A stretch of 64,000 nucleotides of DNA from Allobaculum mucilyticum (GCF_022701195.1 NZ_CP078089.1:434001-498000), one strand, 5' to 3'. Shown: positions 18,715-27,477, counted from the stretch's first letter. Numbers and translations are program-made. The notes: generated by a model not told the origin, from the letters alone.

Positions 18715-18903
18715 AGACGTTTCCTTTCTGCCTCATCGGCTGGCCATTCTCTGGTCTGTTACATTTTACCATGAGCGAAGATGGCCGCCGGGTGAGATTC
18801 ACAGACAGATGATTCGGGCTGACCAGCCTGCCCGGCTTTTCCTGACCTGTCCGGTCTTTGTTGAGGAGATCGTCGCGGACGCTTCAGTTCTTATAACGCA
18901 GAA

Positions 18904-18945
18904 AGATCCTGCCCGCGTGCAGGGTGCACGATTCAGGCAGGATCT
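18904..18945 (-). terminator. Hairpin terminator
   Basis: 10-bp perfect stem agatcctgcc / ggcaggatct with a 22-nt loop, T-rich on the minus-strand side; follows the 84-aa gene. Confidence 0.65.
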
Positions 18946-18965
18946 TCTGTGCAAGGGAAAAGGGA

Positions 18966-19220
18966 TTATTCGTTTTCGTCCTCTTCTTTATGACTGCGTT
19001 TAAGCAGAGTCAGGATGTACGTTCCGTCTTCAGGAAGTTCATCGGATTCTTTGTTGTCGCCGATGATTTCAAGCTCGCAGGGATAGCCGAGCTTGTTGAG
19101 GGTCTCGATCAGTCCGTCTTTTCCGAGTTTCTTGGTGATTTTATAGCCGCAGGCACAGTTGCCGTACTGCTCAAGGCAGGAAAGAATCCAGGAAGGAATC
19201 TGGCTGCTGGACGTAGACAT
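18966..19220 (-). CDS. Hypothetical protein (84 aa)
   Basis: Soluble 84-aa protein, with two Cys in NCACGYK and an acidic/basic tail (KRSHKEEDENE). AAAGGAGG lies 6 nt before the ATG and a terminator follows, so it is likely expressed. No recognised domain. It is adjacent to the Ala/Lys-rich repeat protein gene (166 bp), but nothing shows a functional link. Confidence 0.7.
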   Translation of the reverse strand: MSTSSSQIPSWILSCLEQYGNCACGYKITKKLGKDGLIETLNKLGYPCELEIIGDNKESDELPEDGTYILTLLKRSHKEEDENE

Positions 19221-19386
19221 AGTAGTCCTCCTTTATCAAACAGAGTCTTCATTGCAGGCTGCGTGAATGCGCAGCTCTTCATTTAAAATAGCAGAACTTC
19301 ACCGTATAGATGCAAATAAACAGATCTGTTTTCAAATCCACTGGATGAAAACAGATCTGTTGTTCTGCAGTTCAGAATCGTACGAT

Positions 19387-21810
19387 TTACTTCTCGAGGA
19401 TCTCGATCAGTTTTGGATAGTAGTCGTAACGGCCGTCGATGACACGCAGAGCGTCGCGCGCAATGCCTTTTGCGCGCTGCAGATCAAACGGAACATAAAC
19501 GTTGGCAAAGCGGTAGTAGATCTGGTCTTTGAGCTGGTTTTCACGCAGAACATAGGCGTAATCTTCGTTGCCCTTGTTGTAGTCGCCATGCAGGATGTAC
19601 AGGTCTGCAATATCCATCAGAGCACGGTTCTGCCAGCTTGCCAGGTCAGCGAACTGAGCCATGACGCTGTACAGGAAGCCTTCGTAGTATTTGACATCGT
19701 TGTACTGCCAGCCTGGAAGGATGGTAACAGCAACAGTCATGAAGCGGTCGACAAGCTTGTGCAGGTCAGCCGGGATGATTTTTTCCATCTCTTCAAGAGA
19801 TTCGATGCCGTTTCTCTGTGCGTAGATGAGAACCTGACGGACATCATCAAACAGATCTTTGTAGATCGCGGAATCGTTCATGCCTTCGTTAATCAGCATG
19901 CGATCAACATCTGCATCGATCTTGGCAGCAAGACGGACATTGTCCTGTTTCTTGTTCGGGATCCGTTCGCCAAGACGTGCAGTCAGATACGGAATAACGC
20001 TCACATCGAAACCGTCAGCTGCAAAGATATACGTCTTGCCAGCTTCTTCAGCTTCTTTGAGCAGTTCAGCAGTAACATCTGCAATCGCATTTGCACGAGT
20101 CAGTTCACCCATCAGCGTATCGAGGTCGCGGTCAACCCCAAGAGCAGCCATCATGTCGATCAGTGTCTGATCATCGAGCGTATCGTAGAAGGCTCTCTGC
20201 TCTTCAGTAACGACAAGTGCCGGTTTTCCAGCACCTTTTACAGTGCGGGTTCTGGAAGCCAGAGAAGCACGGCTAGCCTGTGCAGCATCGGCTTCAAGTT
20301 TTGCGATGACATCTTTATAAGGAACGCCTTCAACCGGAGCGATCAGAGCAGAGAGTGCTTTTTCATCGCTCAGCGGTGCAGCAGCTGGTGCAGCTTTCGC
20401 TTTAGCGGCTTTTTTGCGTTTTGGTTTTTTGAATCCTTTGGATGCAGCTTTTGCATCAGCCTGGCTTCTTGCAGACAGGTTGACCTGACCATATGTGTGG
20501 GCAGCAGCTTTGGATGCAAGAACAGCGCGGCTTGCGTTTTCTGCAGCAAGGTCAGCGATGCCTTCCATGACTTTTAGGCCGGCATCGGCTTCAGCAGCAG
20601 TCTTAGCGACACCTGCTTTGACTTCAGCTTCGGTCTGGTGAGAACCGGCAAGGATGTCGGCTTCAACAGCTTCTTCATATTTAGCAGCAGCTGTTTTGGA
20701 GAAAGCGGACAGTGCGTTTTGTACAGCAGCTTTTGCGGCGGCTTTTGCGGTCAGCCCGGCTCTGGAAGCCTGTGCAGCTTCTTCGATGACTTCAGCAACA
20801 ACGACTGCGTAGTCTTTGCCTTTTACTGGAGCAATACCAGCAATGACAACTTCTGCAGCTGGTTTTGCCGGAGCAGCAGCTTTGGCTTTCTTTGCAGCAG
20901 CTTTTTTGCGTTTTGGTTTTTTGAATCCTTTAGCAGCAGCTTTGGAATCTGCTTCGCTTCTTGCAGAAAGGTTGACCTGCCCATAGGTATGGGCAGCAGC
21001 TTTTGCGGCAAGAACTTTGCGTGCTGGTTCTGCAAGATCGGCTTCTGTTTCATTCATGGCATCAATGGCACGGATGACTTTTGCACCGGCTTCAGCTTCA
21101 GCAGCAGTCTTAGCAACGCCTGCTTTAACTTCAGCTTCAGTCTGATGACTGCCTTCAAAGTCATCTTTTGCAGCAGCAGTTTTTGCAGCGAGTGCATCAA
21201 CGCCTTCCATGACTTTCACGCCGTCTTTAGCTTCAGCAGCTGTTTTTGCTACGCCAGCTTCAACCTGCGCTTCAGTCTGATGGCTGCCCTTGTAGTCCAC
21301 TGTTTTTTCAGCTTTTTCTTCGGCAAGCTTGTCAATGCCCTCCATGATTTTTACGCCTGCTTCAGCTTCGACAGCAGTTTTTGCTACGCCGGCTTCTACC
21401 TGTGCCTCAGTCTGGTGGCTGCCCTCGAAGTCTGCTGTTTTTGCAGCTTCCGCCTTGGCAAGCTTGTCAATGCCTTCCATGACTGTTACCCCTGCTTCAG
21501 CTTCAGCAGCAGTCTTTGCTACGCGAGCCTGAATTTCAGCGGCAGTCTGATGACTTCCGTCAACATTGGCTTTTGCTTTTGCAGCGGTTTTGCGTGCTGC
21601 TGGTTTCTTTGCAGCTTTTGTATCTGTGGCAGCCTTAGTCGTTTTTTTGACAGGCTGTGCTTCTTTATCCGAAACTGCTTTTTTAGCAGTCGCTTTTGCG
21701 GTAGTTTTTTTCGCAGTGCTCTTAGCAGCCGCGGTTTTTCTGCTTTTTGCAGCAGACGGTTTTTTCGCAGGCTCCTGAGCCTCGGCAATTTCTGCAGCTT
21801 TTTTACTCAT
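19387..21810 (-). CDS. Ala/Lys-rich repeat protein with histone-H1-like tail, unknown function
   Basis: 807 aa. Start at 21810 is set by GGAGG 6 nt upstream. Residues 1-80 are an Ala/Lys/Thr/Pro tail (KKPSAAKSRKTAAAK and similar) resembling histone H1 or HU tails. Residues 85-264 hold four tandem 45-residue repeats starting GSHQT and containing AGVAKTAAEAEAGVKVMEGID; a fifth lies at 389. Copies 4 and 5 are each followed by HTYGQVNLSARS, a strongly basic GFKKPKRKKAA and an IAPVxGxxY...AAQASRA segment, so ~130 residues are duplicated (220-352 and 389-518). Residues ~530-807 look globular and helical, not repetitive. No signal peptide or membrane helix. The basic segments suggest nucleic-acid binding; this is inference. 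Confidence 0.8.
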   Translation of the reverse strand: MSKKAAEIAEAQEPAKKPSAAKSRKTAAAKSTAKKTTAKATAKKAVSDKEAQPVKKTTKAATDTKAAKKPAARKTAAKAKANVDGSHQTAAEIQARVAKTAAEAEAGVTVMEGIDKLAKAEAAKTADFEGSHQTEAQVEAGVAKTAVEAEAGVKIMEGIDKLAEEKAEKTVDYKGSHQTEAQVEAGVAKTAAEAKDGVKVMEGVDALAAKTAAAKDDFEGSHQTEAEVKAGVAKTAAEAEAGAKVIRAIDAMNETEADLAEPARKVLAAKAAAHTYGQVNLSARSEADSKAAAKGFKKPKRKKAAAKKAKAAAPAKPAAEVVIAGIAPVKGKDYAVVVAEVIEEAAQASRAGLTAKAAAKAAVQNALSAFSKTAAAKYEEAVEADILAGSHQTEAEVKAGVAKTAAEADAGLKVMEGIADLAAENASRAVLASKAAAHTYGQVNLSARSQADAKAASKGFKKPKRKKAAKAKAAPAAAPLSDEKALSALIAPVEGVPYKDVIAKLEADAAQASRASLASRTRTVKGAGKPALVVTEEQRAFYDTLDDQTLIDMMAALGVDRDLDTLMGELTRANAIADVTAELLKEAEEAGKTYIFAADGFDVSVIPYLTARLGERIPNKKQDNVRLAAKIDADVDRMLINEGMNDSAIYKDLFDDVRQVLIYAQRNGIESLEEMEKIIPADLHKLVDRFMTVAVTILPGWQYNDVKYYEGFLYSVMAQFADLASWQNRALMDIADLYILHGDYNKGNEDYAYVLRENQLKDQIYYRFANVYVPFDLQRAKGIARDALRVIDGRYDYYPKLIEILEK
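20257..21153 (-). repeat. Large internal duplication (~390 bp module, two copies)
   Basis: Codons 220-352 (21153-20755) and 389-518 (20646-20257) share the order GSHQT repeat, HTYGQVNLSARS, GFKKPKRKKAA and IAPVxG...AAQASRA. A 36-codon stretch (AVQNALSAFSKTAAAKYEEA and neighbours) lies between. Confidence 0.8.
21019..21558 (-). repeat. Four tandem 135-bp (45-codon) repeats
   Basis: Codons 85-264 repeat with period 45 aa, each beginning GSHQT. The copies differ by several substitutions, so the array is not a recent slippage product. Confidence 0.85.
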
Positions 21811-21844
21811 ACATGACCTCCAACGATCTTCATTGTCTTCCTTA

Positions 21845-21853
21845 AGTATAGCA
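21845..21853 (-). promoter_or_regulatory. Extended -10 for the repeat protein gene
   Basis: TGC-TATACT on the minus strand, 35 bp upstream of the ATG at 21810; no clear -35. Confidence 0.45.
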
Positions 21854-22115
21854 TTGCCCCTGTTTTTTCTTTTCATAAAGGACCGATCCCATCTTTTGGG
21901 ATGCGCCTTCATTTTCTGCAAACCTGCCTTCGAAAAGGCCCGTTTTTCTTTTGAAAAAGAGTGATCTTCGTCGGTTTGAAACGATGAGATCGATGTTAGA
22001 AAAAACTTAAGGACGTTTGGTCATAGTACAGGAAAGCGGCAACAATCTCAAATCTGTATTATTTTACAGCGCTTCCATTCGGTCAAAGCTCTTGCCTTCT
22101 TCATTTTCAGATTTG

Positions 22116-22141
22116 CAGCTCTGCAGTGCAGAGCTGTTTTT
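22116..22141 (+). terminator. Orphan terminator-like hairpin
   Basis: Perfect stem cagctctgc / gcagagctg, loop agt, then five T. No plus-strand gene is evident just upstream. Confidence 0.5.
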
Positions 22142-22521
22142 CCGTATCGTCATCCATTGTTTTCTGCAGCCGGAACACTTGATTTTCATCATCCCTCCGC
22201 CTGATTTTGTCAACGCTTCCTTCCCTTCTTCCTCTTTTTTCCAATCATGTCCGTCCATTGCCAGATGAAAAAAACGATACGATAGTGACATGCAGACTGA
22301 CCTGATTCGGTCTGTGAAAAATCTGATCTCCTTTAAACTTGTTTTTAAGGGCAGTACTATACTCAGACTTGTTCAAAGAAATGATTCAGCCGCCCATCCT
22401 GGAAAAAACGGTTTTCCTGAGGGCGTCTGAATTCAGAAGAAATTATTTGGTAAAACCGGTCTGCCAGACAGACTCGTAAAAAAATACAAATCAGGAAATG
22501 ATACAGGAAAGGAAAAAAGAT

Positions 22522-23691
22522 ATGCAGAATCATCAGATGAATTATTCACAGCCGCCCCGCGCTCCAAGGAAAAAACGTTCAAACGGAAAAATCTATACGA
22601 CGGTCGCCATCATCGGCGTCTGCTCGGTTCTTCTTTCCGGTGTTGCCGGCTATGCCGGAACGCGGATTGCCAATGAAACCAGCAAAGACAATACTTCTTC
22701 CCAGGTTTATACGCAGACACCTGCCACATCGAACACCACTCCAAATACCTCAAATGCCGGTATTGAAGTCATGGATGTTTCCGGCATTGTTGCGATGCTT
22801 CGTCCTTCGGTTGTAGAGATCACCACAGAGTCCGTCTCTTCAGGCAACTCGATTTTTGGTCAGTACACCCAGCAGGGTGCAGGTTCCGGCGTCATTCTCA
22901 GTGAAGACGGCTATATCGTTACAAACAACCACGTTATTGAAGGAGCAAACTCCATCAAAGTAAAAACCTTCGATGGTCAGGAATACGATGCACAGCTTTG
23001 CGGTACAGACCCGCAGACCGATATCGCAGTCATCAAAGTCGACGCATCCGGTCTTTCTCCGGCAACCATCGGCAACTCTGACGACATTCAGGTCGGTGAA
23101 ACATCCATCGCGATCGGCAACCCGCTTGGTTCTCTTGGCGGAACAGTAACCACCGGCATCATTTCCGCAGTCGGTCGTGAAATCACCATTGAAGACGAAA
23201 CCATGACCCTTCTGCAGACGGATGCAGCAATCAACCCGGGCAACTCCGGCGGCGGTCTGTTCAACGTAAAAGGAGAATTGATCGGCATCGTCAATGCCAA
23301 ACAGTCCAACACAGGTATTGAGGGCCTTGGCTTCGCGATCCCAATCTCCGATGTCACCAACGTCATCGACGATCTGGTCAGCGAAGGCAAAGTCACCAGC
23401 CGTCCAGTCCTCGGCGTTTCGCTCCAGGATATTACCGATTCCCTGTTCAGCTCGAGCGACCTGACTCCAGGCGTTTATATCGTCCAGATCGTTCCAGATG
23501 GAACAGCTGACCGTGCCGGTCTGAAATACGGAGACCGTATCGTTTCCTTCGACGGTCAGGAAGTTTCGAGCGCAAGAGAAGTCAAGAGCATTCTCCGTCA
23601 CCACGCCATCGGCGATGAAATTGAAGTCGTCTACGAGCGTAACGGCAGACAGGAATCCGCTAACCTCGTCCTCTACGGACCAGTTGAATAA
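22522..23691 (+). CDS. htrA: HtrA/DegP-like trypsin-family serine protease with PDZ domain
   Basis: 389-aa membrane-anchored envelope protease. A short cytoplasmic basic N terminus is followed by one TM helix (VAIIGVCSVLLSGVAGYAG), a Ser/Thr-rich linker, the protease domain with triad motifs VTNNHVIEG (His), TDIAVIKVD (Asp) and NPGNSGGGLFN (Ser), then one PDZ domain (DGTADRAGLKYGDRIVSFDGQEV). Start 22522 is preferred because GGAAAGGA lies 9 nt before it; the ATG at 22498 has poorer spacing. It degrades or refolds misfolded exported proteins. A terminator follows at 23751. Confidence 0.93.
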   Translation: MQNHQMNYSQPPRAPRKKRSNGKIYTTVAIIGVCSVLLSGVAGYAGTRIANETSKDNTSSQVYTQTPATSNTTPNTSNAGIEVMDVSGIVAMLRPSVVEITTESVSSGNSIFGQYTQQGAGSGVILSEDGYIVTNNHVIEGANSIKVKTFDGQEYDAQLCGTDPQTDIAVIKVDASGLSPATIGNSDDIQVGETSIAIGNPLGSLGGTVTTGIISAVGREITIEDETMTLLQTDAAINPGNSGGGLFNVKGELIGIVNAKQSNTGIEGLGFAIPISDVTNVIDDLVSEGKVTSRPVLGVSLQDITDSLFSSSDLTPGVYIVQIVPDGTADRAGLKYGDRIVSFDGQEVSSAREVKSILRHHAIGDEIEVVYERNGRQESANLVLYGPVE

Positions 23692-23750
23692 ACCGGCTTC
23701 AGACTTACAGATTCAGATCGCAGAAGTGATCCGCACATTTCAAAACACAA

Positions 23751-23779
23751 AACAGGCTGTCCTCGCAGCCTGTTTTTTT
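23751..23779 (+). terminator. htrA terminator
   Basis: Stem aacaggctg / cagcctgtt followed by a run of T. Confidence 0.85.
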
Positions 23780-23907
23780 CGTATTTCTCTTTCAATTTCT
23801 CTTCCAACTCCCGTTTCTGTTTTCCGTTATTTCGTTCAGCTGTCTGCTGCCTCTCTGACCAAATAACCCTCTAAAACGCTCTGTTAGTTAGATTTTGCTA
23901 ATTTTTC

Positions 23908-23925
23908 ATGTGAATTCTGTCACAA
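23908..23925. promoter_or_regulatory. Rex-like operator upstream of ldh
   Basis: ATGTGAATTCTGTCACAA, an inverted repeat of the form TTGTGA-N6-TCACAA with one mismatch to the Rex consensus. Rex represses fermentative genes when NADH is low, and ldh is a usual target. The same half-sites would also fit a CRP/FNR protein. Confidence 0.65.
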
Positions 23926-23981
23926 ATAAGCGCTTTACTTGCCCCTGCGGGCATTCGCTCATTTTCTGTTTACCGGACGCC

Positions 23982-23987
23982 TATAAT
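23982..23987 (+). promoter_or_regulatory. -10 element (TATAAT) of ldh
   Basis: Consensus TATAAT 41 bp before the GTG start; weak -35 (tcattt at 23959). Confidence 0.55.
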
Positions 23988-24027
23988 AAAGGGGAATCAA
24001 AGAGGAGAAATCCAAAGGAGGAGAACT

Positions 24028-24999
24028 GTGTCTGATCATCGAATTAAAAAACGTCGTATTATGCTGGTCGGCGCCGGCTTTGTCGGCATGTCCTTTGCCT
24101 ACTCCATGCTTCATGAACGCGGAATCGACGAGATGGTTCTCGTAGATGCCAACACAGATAAAGCAGAAGGCGAAGCCATGGACCTGACCGACGGTCTGGT
24201 CTATGCCGATACCAAAATGAAAATCTATTCCGGATCCTATGCGGATGCCGAATATTGCGACATTGTTGTACTGACTGCCGGCGCAGCCCAGAAACCTGGC
24301 CAGTCCCGTCTTGATCTGGTTAAGATCAACGCAAAAATCACCAAGAGCATCTGCGAAGAGCTCAAGAAGAACAAATTCAAAGGCATCCTCGTCGTTGCCA
24401 ACAACCCGGTCGACATCATGTCCTATGTAGCCTGGAAATCTTCCGGTCTGCCAAAAGAACACATCATCGGTTCCGGTACTGTACTTGATACCGCCCGCCT
24501 GCGTGTCGAACTGGCTGATGAGCTTGGCTTTGACCCAGCCAATATTCATGCCTACATCCTTGGCGAACATGGCGATTCGTCCTTCGTCAGCTGGACCAAC
24601 TGCTACATCGGATGCAAATCCCTGCTCGAATACCTGGACGAAAAGCACATTTCGCTCGGCCGTCTGCAGACCGTCTATGAAGACGTCCGCGACAAAGCCT
24701 ACAAAATCATTGACCGCAAAAAAGCCACCTACTATGGCATCGGTCTTTCTCTCAAGCGCATCGTAACGGCTATTCTCAATAATGAGCGCTGCATTCTTCC
24801 CGTTTCCTCCTATCAGAACGGTGAATACGGAAAGTCCGGATACTTCATCGGTACCCCGACCGTCATTGGCAGCGATGGCGCAGTGCAGATTCTGACTCTG
24901 CCGCTCAATGAGAACGACCAGAACCGCTTCAACAATTCTTTTGATACCCTGGTTGCCACCATTCAGGACAACCTCGGCGATATCATCGACGTCAACTGA
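24028..24999 (+). CDS. ldh: L-lactate dehydrogenase
   Basis: 323-aa cytoplasmic enzyme reducing pyruvate to L-lactate and regenerating NAD+. The Rossmann motif is GAGFVGMSFAYSM, the NAD-selective Asp lies in LVDANTDKAEGEAMDL, the substrate Arg region is ARLRVELADEL and the catalytic His is in GEHGDSSFVSW. The start is GTG (24028) with GGAGGA 5-6 nt upstream. A Rex-like operator and TATAAT box precede it and a strong terminator follows, so it is a single-gene unit. An ISL3 element has inserted in the T-rich tail of that terminator. Confidence 0.95.
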   Translation: MSDHRIKKRRIMLVGAGFVGMSFAYSMLHERGIDEMVLVDANTDKAEGEAMDLTDGLVYADTKMKIYSGSYADAEYCDIVVLTAGAAQKPGQSRLDLVKINAKITKSICEELKKNKFKGILVVANNPVDIMSYVAWKSSGLPKEHIIGSGTVLDTARLRVELADELGFDPANIHAYILGEHGDSSFVSWTNCYIGCKSLLEYLDEKHISLGRLQTVYEDVRDKAYKIIDRKKATYYGIGLSLKRIVTAILNNERCILPVSSYQNGEYGKSGYFIGTPTVIGSDGAVQILTLPLNENDQNRFNNSFDTLVATIQDNLGDIIDVN

Positions 25000-25046
25000 T
25001 CTCTTCTGCAAATCTGTATCTGCAGAAACAGTCTTCAGAACATTCT

Positions 25047-25086
25047 GCCCGGAACGGAATTCCCGTTCCGGGCCTTTCTGTTTTTC
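25047..25086 (+). terminator. ldh terminator
   Basis: Perfect stem gcccggaacgg / ccgttccgggc, then CTTTCTGTTTTT. The tail overlaps the ISL3 target duplication at 25081-25088. Confidence 0.85.
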
Positions 25087-25185
25087 TGGACAATCTAAAA
25101 TTTCTTGAGGTGGGCACAGGCCTATAAAGTTTTCTGAGGTGCGAACCTCAAGAGACTAAGGCGACCTTTAAAGCTTCGTGAGGCT

Positions 25186-25262
25186 GGGGGGGAGGTGTCA
25201 GCTGAAGGGGGGCATTAGACATAGCTCGGACCATGCCCCCTGGAAGCTGACACCTCCCCCCC
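25186..25262. repeat. Long GC-rich hairpin inside the ISL3 element
   Basis: An 18-bp perfect outer stem (25186-25203 with 25245-25262, ending in seven G/C pairs), a 4-nt internal loop on each side, an 8-bp inner stem GGGGGCAT/ATGCCCCC and a 17-nt loop. No T-run follows, so it is not a standard terminator. Confidence 0.9.
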
Positions 25263-25358
25263 TATCCATTTTCTTGAGGTTTTCGCCTCTCTGAGACTTA
25301 TGGGTATTGAAAGAGCTTTCCGCACGAAATACAGTTAGGAGTAACAAAGCGTAAAAAA

Positions 25359-25404
25359 AGGACGAAACCCCATTTGAAGTTGGCCACTCAAAAGGTTTCG
25401 TCCT
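25359..25404 (-). terminator. Hairpin just upstream of the accessory gene
   Basis: Stem aggacgaaacc / ggtttcgtcct (11 bp). Seven T follow on the minus strand only, so it would stop antisense transcription leaving the element leftwards. Confidence 0.7.
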
Positions 25405-25422
25405 GCCCAGAAAGGCATCTAT

Positions 25423-25974
25423 ATGATAACAATAGGGCAGGCCCTTAACAACGATCTCCTTAAGAATACAGATTTGGATTCGACTGCTATCCAATATCAC
25501 CTTCAGTCTGAATACAACCAGGACTACGATCATTTTATGGCTGGTCATCCTGTCTGCCCTGATTGCGGACATCGACTGTACCGCCATGACACATGCAACA
25601 AAAGTGTTAAGATCCAATCGGCGCAAACCGTAGTAAGCCTCACTATCCACCGAGTCCATTGCCCTCATTGCGGCAGAACCCATCGTGTTCTGCCGCTTTT
25701 CGTCATTCCCAGCTTTCAGATCTGCAGCGACACCGCTGCTGAAATCATTCAGCTTCACAACAGTGGAAAGCCAGTTTCCAAGCAGTCCAACGGAGTGGTT
25801 GATGCATCGACGGCCTACCGCTTTCTAAACCAGATGAAGAAGCACTTTTCTGCCGTTCTTAAACGACTGCGTACTTTCAACGATCTATTCACGTGTTCCG
25901 CAGTAAAAATCGGTCCTTACCTGATGATTTCTCCTGGATTTCTGCATTTTTCGATTTTTCAACCTATAACGTGA
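25423..25974 (+). CDS. Zn-ribbon accessory protein of the ISL3 element
   Basis: 183 aa with two CxxC pairs, CPDCGHRLYRHDTC and HCPHCGRTH, spaced as a zinc ribbon, followed by IPSFQICSDTAAEIIQLH. It resembles the small DUF6431-type zinc-ribbon proteins often encoded near transposases; that name is from memory and unverified. AGAAAGG lies 7 nt before the ATG. It is 51 bp upstream of the transposase and inside the terminal repeats, so it travels with the element. The C terminus (FLHFSIFQPIT) may be truncated or shifted relative to relatives. Confidence 0.65.
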   Translation: MITIGQALNNDLLKNTDLDSTAIQYHLQSEYNQDYDHFMAGHPVCPDCGHRLYRHDTCNKSVKIQSAQTVVSLTIHRVHCPHCGRTHRVLPLFVIPSFQICSDTAAEIIQLHNSGKPVSKQSNGVVDASTAYRFLNQMKKHFSAVLKRLRTFNDLFTCSAVKIGPYLMISPGFLHFSIFQPIT

Positions 25975-26025
25975 CGCGTCATTTCTCCTCTTATGAGAAT
26001 CTGCCATCACTAAGGAGGAAGGACT

Positions 26026-27477
26026 ATGCGCAAGAAGGCAGAAACCCGTAATGTACCGATAACTTCTCTCGAAAATTCCGTTCTTGAGCTCTATGGACTA
26101 GATCAGAACGCCGTCGAGAGTCTTTCGTCTACCAATCTGGGTGATTTAGTCATTATCAACGTCACTTTAAAACCGGATTATCCACCCTGTCCAAGATGCG
26201 GACATGAGCATCCGAATGTCTGTAACTACGTGGACAAAACAATAACTCATTCAATTCTTCATAACTGCCGCTGTCAGATTAACTATCATGCCCGCCGCTA
26301 TAAATGTCCGGTATGTAATCGTACCTGGTATGAATTTAATCCATTCGTTTTCAAGAAGCAGAGGATCTCGGTCTCTACTGTCGTATGCGTCCTCGAGGAA
26401 ATGAGAGACCCAGCCGTAACATTTACATCAGTCGCCAAGCGCTATAATCTCTCGCCTACGACTGTTCAGCACATCTTCGACGATCATGTCCAGATCCCCA
26501 AAGCGACGACGCTTCCCCGCGTGCTGCAGCTTGACGAGACTTATTCCTTTAAGTCGGGAACCTCAGTCTATGTATGCATGCTTCTGGACTACGACACGCA
26601 GACCGCTGTTGATCTGCTTCCCAGCCGGAAAAAGCAGGATCTTATCGACTTCTTCAGCAGTTTCCCGCTGGAAGAGAGACAAAAAGTTCGGTTTATTGCA
26701 GCGGATATGTACGAGACTTACAGGGTTGTCTGTAAAAAGTTCTTTCCAGACGCGATCTATGCCTGTGACAGGTTCCATGTGATGCAGGAATTCAACAGGC
26801 GACTGACTGAGGTCCGCATCCGGACGATGAAAGGCACCCTGAAAGGGTCCGATGAATATTACCTTCTGAAACACCAGAATCACCTTCTCGGAATTAAGCC
26901 CAATGCAAAAAAGAGGATTAAAAATCCAGATCCATATTCGAAGAAGAAGAAAGATATTTGGGTAGACGTATTTGATCCGAACGGTGAACGCACCTACAAT
27001 GCCCACTTCAAGACGTGGTTAAACGAGTATGAGCTCCGTGAGCTTCTGCTGAGTATCAGCGATGATCTTACGGAAGCCTATGAAATGCGAAATACCCTGA
27101 GCGAGTTCTTTAGAAATGGAACAAAGGCGGATGCCGCCGATCGGCTGCAGGTCATTCTCGCAGATCTTAACCGGTCCCAGGTTAAGGAACTTAACGCATT
27201 CGGACAGACTGTAGTCAACTGGTTCAGGGAGATCGTTAATTCTTTCGAGATCGTCAAGACGGAGTACGTCGTTGACAAGAAGAACGGAAAAGCTCGAAGA
27301 AAGGATCACCGGCTGACTTCTTCTATGATCGAAAATCGAAACAAACTCGTGAAACAGATCAAGAACAACGCGAATGGATACACGAACTGGAAGCGATTCA
27401 GAAATCGCGTCCTGTACGTATTGAATCGGCCAGCCTTTAGATTGGAGCCGTTCGAGAAAGAAGACAAGGGAACGTAA
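26026..27477 (+). CDS. ISL3-family transposase
   Basis: 483 aa. An N-terminal zf-ISL3 zinc ribbon (CPRCGHEHPNVC ... YKCPVCNRTW) is followed by a helix-turn-helix region (VTFTSVAKRYNLSPTTVQHIF) and the DDE transposase domain (LQLDETYSFK, FIAADMYETYR, ACDRFHVMQEFNRRL). The C-terminal MIENRNKLVKQIKNNANGYTNWKRFRNRVLY is typical of the family. AAGGAGGAAGG precedes the ATG. Full length and apparently intact. Confidence 0.93.
   Translation: MRKKAETRNVPITSLENSVLELYGLDQNAVESLSSTNLGDLVIINVTLKPDYPPCPRCGHEHPNVCNYVDKTITHSILHNCRCQINYHARRYKCPVCNRTWYEFNPFVFKKQRISVSTVVCVLEEMRDPAVTFTSVAKRYNLSPTTVQHIFDDHVQIPKATTLPRVLQLDETYSFKSGTSVYVCMLLDYDTQTAVDLLPSRKKQDLIDFFSSFPLEERQKVRFIAADMYETYRVVCKKFFPDAIYACDRFHVMQEFNRRLTEVRIRTMKGTLKGSDEYYLLKHQNHLLGIKPNAKKRIKNPDPYSKKKKDIWVDVFDPNGERTYNAHFKTWLNEYELRELLLSISDDLTEAYEMRNTLSEFFRNGTKADAADRLQVILADLNRSQVKELNAFGQTVVNWFREIVNSFEIVKTEYVVDKKNGKARRKDHRLTSSMIENRNKLVKQIKNNANGYTNWKRFRNRVLYVLNRPAFRLEPFEKEDKGT

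Larger units (their letters stand above)
21811..22521. other. Non-coding gap upstream of htrA and the repeat protein gene
   Basis: 710 bp between divergent genes. It contains an extended -10 for the repeat protein (21853-21845), a plus-strand terminator-like hairpin (22116-22141) and a TATACT box (22358-22363) that may serve htrA. A minus-strand reading at 22064-22291, with a late start after GGAGGG giving a ~41-aa CxxC protein, is possible but unproven. Confidence 0.5.

Noticed and set aside
20638-21816. 392-aa Cys/Phe/Ser-rich plus-strand reading
   Set aside because: Antisense artefact of the Ala/Lys-rich repeat gene.
22064-22291. 75-aa minus-strand reading with CxxC
   Set aside because: Only the last ~41 codons have a ribosome site and there is a single CxxC; too weak to call, mentioned in the gap entry.
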